Assembly (NCBI GenBank): GCA_023388675.1
Contig: JAEWFU010000028.1
Coordinates: 1-8,227, forward strand
Source: Pseudomonadota bacterium
GTDB taxonomy: Bacteria > Pseudomonadota > Alphaproteobacteria > Rhizobiales > Rhizobiaceae
DNA length: 8,227 nt
Direction of reading: 5' to 3'
A model generated the notes under the pieces. That model worked only from the letters and a program-made list of their open reading frames with translations, ran no database searches and was not told the origin of the DNA. The stretch's first letter is position 1. Each line of letters opens with the position of its first letter. This document shows positions 5,577 through 8,227 of this stretch, piece by piece. A program made the position numbers and the translations under genes.

Positions 5577-6892
5577 TGGACCCGCTGCTTCTTGGTCTTC
5601 TCGTCGCGGTCGTCACCGTGATCGTGCTGTTCTCCGGGGCGCCGGTGGCGGTCGGCCTGCTGCTGGTTTCGGCCGTCTTCCTGATCATCTTCGACGGCAC
5701 GCGCTCGCTGCAGATGATCCCCGAAGTCTATTTCGCCGACCTCAACAGTTTCACAATGCTGGCGATACCCATGTTCATCATCATGGGTGCAGCGATCGCG
5801 TCGACCCGCGCCGGCGCAGACCTTTTCGAGGCGCTGGAACGCTGGATGACACGCGTTCCGGGCGGGCTGGTCGTCTCCAATCTCGGCGCGTGCGCGCTGT
5901 TCTCGGCCATGTCCGGCTCCAGCCCGGCCACCTGTGCGGCCATCGGCAAGATGGGCATTCCGGAAATGCGCAAGCGCGGCTATTCCGAGGAGATCGCGGC
6001 AGGCTCGATCGCGGCGGGCGGCACCCTCGGCATCCTCATTCCGCCGTCGGTGACGATGATTGTCTACGGCATCGCCACCGAAACCTCGATCGGCCGCCTG
6101 TTCCTTGCCGGTGTGCTGCCCGGCATCATGCTGGTGGGCCTGTTCATGGCATGGACGATCTACAGCGCCTGGCGCAGCGGCACGCTGAAAAATCTCTCCA
6201 TGCGCCGCTATTCCCTGGCCGAGCGGCTGGAGATCCTGCCGCGCGTCGTCCCATTCCTGCTTATCATCGCAGGCGTTCTCTACGCCATGTATGGCGGGGT
6301 GGCCACGGCATCGGAAACGGCGGCCGTCGGCGCACTGCTCGCGTTGATCCTGGCGATGGTCATCTACAAGATGTGGCAGCCTCGAATGATCTGGCACGTG
6401 TTCCGCGATTCGACCAAGGAAGCGGTGATGATCATGTTCATCATCGCGGCCGCGGGCGTGTTCGCCTACATGATGTCCTCGCTCTTCATCACCCAGACCA
6501 TCGCGCAGTGGATCGCAGAGCTCGACGTCAATCGCTGGGTGCTGATGGGTATCATCAACCTCTTCCTGCTGGTGGCCGGCTTCTTCCTGCCGCCGGTTGC
6601 CGTGATCGTGATGACGGCGCCGATTCTCATGCCGATTCTCATGGCGGCCGATTTCGACCCCTACTGGTTCGCCGTCATCCTCACCATCAACATGGAGATC
6701 GGGCTCATCACGCCGCCGGTCGGTCTCAACCTCTACGTCATCAACTCGATCGCACCGGACATCTCGCTGAAGAAGATCCTCATGGGCTCGCTTCCTTATG
6801 TGATGTGCATGGTGGCGGCCATCATCATCTTGTGCTTCTTCCCCGGTATCGCCACATGGCTTCCCGACCTGATGATGGGTCCGGCCATCTGA
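5576..6892 (+). CDS. matM: TRAP transporter large membrane subunit, DctM family
   Basis: The product has 438 residues, the usual DctM length, with about a dozen hydrophobic segments. Family motifs appear in order: SAMSGSSPATCAAIGKMGIP (110-129), AAGGTLGILIPPS (146-158), GVATASETAAVGA (241-253, the mirror of the first half) and MEIGLITPPVGLNLYV (373-388). It forms the sodium-coupled elevator-type transport path that moves the dicarboxylate delivered by DctP. The start ATG 5576 overlaps the dctQ stop and is preceded by GGAGG at 5564-5568, seven bases away. A longer open frame reaching back to 4973 is only a frame shadow of dctQ, not a DctQM fusion. The protein ends 26 bases before matA on the same strand, so it is surely in the same operon. 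Confidence 0.93.
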   Translation: MDPLLLGLLVAVVTVIVLFSGAPVAVGLLLVSAVFLIIFDGTRSLQMIPEVYFADLNSFTMLAIPMFIIMGAAIASTRAGADLFEALERWMTRVPGGLVVSNLGACALFSAMSGSSPATCAAIGKMGIPEMRKRGYSEEIAAGSIAAGGTLGILIPPSVTMIVYGIATETSIGRLFLAGVLPGIMLVGLFMAWTIYSAWRSGTLKNLSMRRYSLAERLEILPRVVPFLLIIAGVLYAMYGGVATASETAAVGALLALILAMVIYKMWQPRMIWHVFRDSTKEAVMIMFIIAAAGVFAYMMSSLFITQTIAQWIAELDVNRWVLMGIINLFLLVAGFFLPPVAVIVMTAPILMPILMAADFDPYWFAVILTINMEIGLITPPVGLNLYVINSIAPDISLKKILMGSLPYVMCMVAAIIILCFFPGIATWLPDLMMGPAI

Positions 6893-6918
6893 CGCCACAT
6901 GCAGGAGAAACTGGATCA

Positions 6919-8227
6919 ATGAGATCGTCTGGCTTCTTCACCGACCTCATCGCCACGCTGTTCGAGCGTACATCCTGGCTCGAAGCGCCGGCAAGCGAGC
7001 GTCCGCTGCGCGACATGTGCAACGAGCTTCTGGCCGGGAACGGCGAGGTGACGGGCATGCGCATAGCCCGCACCATCCTCTCCCGCTACAGATCGATGAG
7101 CGAACCGGACAAGATCGCCTTCTTCGAGTTCCTGACCGAGGAACTCGACGTGGACGCCGGGGAAGTCGAAGCCGCCGCGAGCCGGTATGCCGCCGCGCCC
7201 GATGCGGAAGGGCTCGCACGGCTGACCGAAGCAGCCGAGCCTGCCAGGCAGGAACTGCTGCGGCGTCTCAATCGCGTTCCAGGCGCCACCGGCGAGCTGG
7301 TGCGCATGCGGCTCGATCTCCTGCGCCTCGCGCCCCGGCATCCGCAATTCGATCGGGCCGACATCGACTTCGTGCACCTGTTCAAGTCGTGGTTCAACCG
7401 CGGCTTCCTGGTGCTGCGGCACATCGACTGGCGCACGCCGGCGAACATCCTTGAAAAGATCATCCAGTACGAGGCCGTGCATGCGATCAATTCCTGGGAG
7501 GAGCTGCGCCGCCGCCTGCTCCCGGTCGACCGTCGCTGCTTCGCCTTCTTCCATCCTTCCATGCCAGACGAGCCGCTGATCTTCGTCGAGGTCGCGCTGG
7601 TCAACGGCATTCCCGGTTCCGTCCAGCAATTGCTGGCGGAAGCGCGCGAGCCCGTCGCTCCTGCCAAAGCCGATACGGCCGTGTTCTACTCCATCTCGAA
7701 CTGCCAGGACGGGCTGCGCGGTATCTCGTTCGGCAATTCGCTGATCAAGCAGGTCGTGGAGGAACTGAGCCAGGAATTCCCGCACCTCAGGAACTACGTC
7801 ACCCTCTCGCCGATACCGGGGTTCTCCCGCTGGCTGAAATCTCGCGTGGGTGACGACTCGCGCGCCGCCGCCATATTGGAGGCGGCGGATGCGGGAGCAG
7901 AGGCGCTTCAGCCCCTGAACGAGACGGTGCGCGAACTGGCCGCGCATTATCTGGTCAACGAAAAGCGGGCCGACGGTCTGCCGGTCGACCCGGTCGCGCG
8001 GTTCCATCTCGGCAACGGCGCGCTCGTTCATGAGGTGCATGCGGGCGCCGATCTGTCCGGCAAAGGTCTGCGGCAATCCTGCGGCGCCATGGTCAACTAC
8101 CTCTACGACCTGCGCACGGTCGAGCAGAATCACGAGGATTTCGTTGGCAGCCAATCCGTCACCAGTTCACGTTCGATCAAGTCGCTCGTAAAAGCAGCGT
8201 CAGCAAACCCTGGAAAGGTTCCTCATG
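6919..8227 (+). CDS. matA: Malonyl-CoA decarboxylase (MatA/MLYCD family), 3' end outside the window
   Basis: At least 436 codons are open from ATG 6919 to the window edge with no stop. The enzyme converts malonyl-CoA to acetyl-CoA and CO2 and completes malonate catabolism. The N-terminal part (about 1-140) is the helical oligomerisation domain. The C-terminal acetyltransferase-like catalytic domain shows VHLFKSWFNRGFLVLRHIDW (152-171), FYSISNCQDGLRGISFGNSL (256-275), TLSPIPGFSRWL (295-306) and VARFHLGNGA (359-368). By analogy with the Ser-His pair of the human enzyme, a serine in the SIS of residues 258-260 and H363 are the likely catalytic residues. Bacterial members run to about 450-460 residues, so only a short tail is missing. 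AGGAG at 6903-6907 is the ribosome site, with a rather long 11-base spacing; GGA at 6913 may assist. A long antisense frame over this gene is a GC-bias artefact. Confidence 0.93.
   Translation, partial: MRSSGFFTDLIATLFERTSWLEAPASERPLRDMCNELLAGNGEVTGMRIARTILSRYRSMSEPDKIAFFEFLTEELDVDAGEVEAAASRYAAAPDAEGLARLTEAAEPARQELLRRLNRVPGATGELVRMRLDLLRLAPRHPQFDRADIDFVHLFKSWFNRGFLVLRHIDWRTPANILEKIIQYEAVHAINSWEELRRRLLPVDRRCFAFFHPSMPDEPLIFVEVALVNGIPGSVQQLLAEAREPVAPAKADTAVFYSISNCQDGLRGISFGNSLIKQVVEELSQEFPHLRNYVTLSPIPGFSRWLKSRVGDDSRAAAILEAADAGAEALQPLNETVRELAAHYLVNEKRADGLPVDPVARFHLGNGALVHEVHAGADLSGKGLRQSCGAMVNYLYDLRTVEQNHEDFVGSQSVTSSRSIKSLVKAASANPGKVPH
8212..8227 (+). promoter_or_regulatory. Ribosome binding site and ATG of a probable next gene at the window edge
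   Basis: GGAAAGG (8212-8218) is followed, six bases later, by ATG at 8225-8227, the last three bases. This is a good start signal in a frame different from matA, whose last full codon is CAT 8224-8226. If real, the next gene overlaps the matA tail. By pathway, malonyl-CoA synthetase (matB) is the expected gene, but no coding sequence is visible to show it. Confidence 0.4.

Noticed and set aside
4973..6892. Possible DctQ-DctM fusion protein of 639 residues
   Set aside because: Only the part from 5576 is DctM. The first 201 codons are an out-of-frame, Arg/His-rich reading of dctQ. DctM has its own GGAGG site and overlapping TGATG start.
5534..6919. 461-codon antisense ORF across dctM
   Set aside because: The translation is a low-complexity His/Asp/Arg-rich string with no domain. 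It is the antisense shadow of a high-GC, hydrophobic-rich gene with clear DctM motifs.
6916..8154. 412-codon antisense ORF across matA
   Set aside because: The plus-strand frame is unmistakably malonyl-CoA decarboxylase. The antisense frame is open because of third-position GC bias.
1..8227. Mobile element, CRISPR array, tRNA/rRNA or defence system
   Set aside because: No transposase or integrase motifs, no regularly spaced direct repeats, no cloverleaf or rRNA-like stretches, and no nuclease/toxin gene pairs were seen on either strand.

Overview
The window looks like chromosomal DNA of an alphaproteobacterium of the Rhizobiales type. GC is high with strong third-position GC bias. The right-hand two thirds has a gene set and order I associate with rhizobial malonate catabolism: a divergent GntR/FadR-type regulator, a three-component TRAP transporter (DctP, DctQ, DctM families) and malonyl-CoA decarboxylase. 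I see no mobile elements, CRISPR arrays, tRNA or rRNA genes. The species cannot be settled from sequence reading alone.

Left region (1-2774). Bases 1-250 hold no convincing gene but several short hairpins and inverted repeats, one of which (194-237) may end transcription of the next gene. A DUF1963/YwqG-like cytoplasmic protein lies on the minus strand (251-1312). A 155-base divergent spacer containing a strong hairpin separates it from two plus-strand genes for exported proteins: a cysteine-containing secreted protein of unknown function (1468-2046) and a YiiX/YaeF-type permuted papain-fold hydrolase with an intact His/Glu/Cys set (2103-2774).

Middle region (2775-3100). This holds a probable 51-residue minus-strand protein (2827-2982) with good codon bias and no recognised family. 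No clear terminators are visible.

Right region (3101-8227). The regulator gene (minus) and the transporter genes (plus) share a roughly 150-base divergent control region. It contains a 14-base near-palindrome close to the published MatR operator as I remember it, three further TCTTGCAT-type half-sites, and a perfect TTGACA -35 box for the transporter. The layout suggests that the regulator controls both directions and probably senses malonate or malonyl-CoA. DctP captures the dicarboxylate in the periplasm and DctQ/DctM import it with sodium. A CoA ligase, expected just outside the window, would make malonyl-CoA, and MatA decarboxylates this to acetyl-CoA. A perfect 10-bp stem-loop between dctP and dctQ probably raises binding-protein expression over the membrane subunits. 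MatA is still open at the right edge, and the last three bases are an ATG with a good ribosome binding site, probably the start of the next gene of the operon.

Most of this is a recognisable pathway rather than a new system. The less explained items are the phased operator array, the 51-residue ORF, the exported unknown protein beside the YiiX-like hydrolase, and the hairpin-rich left edge.
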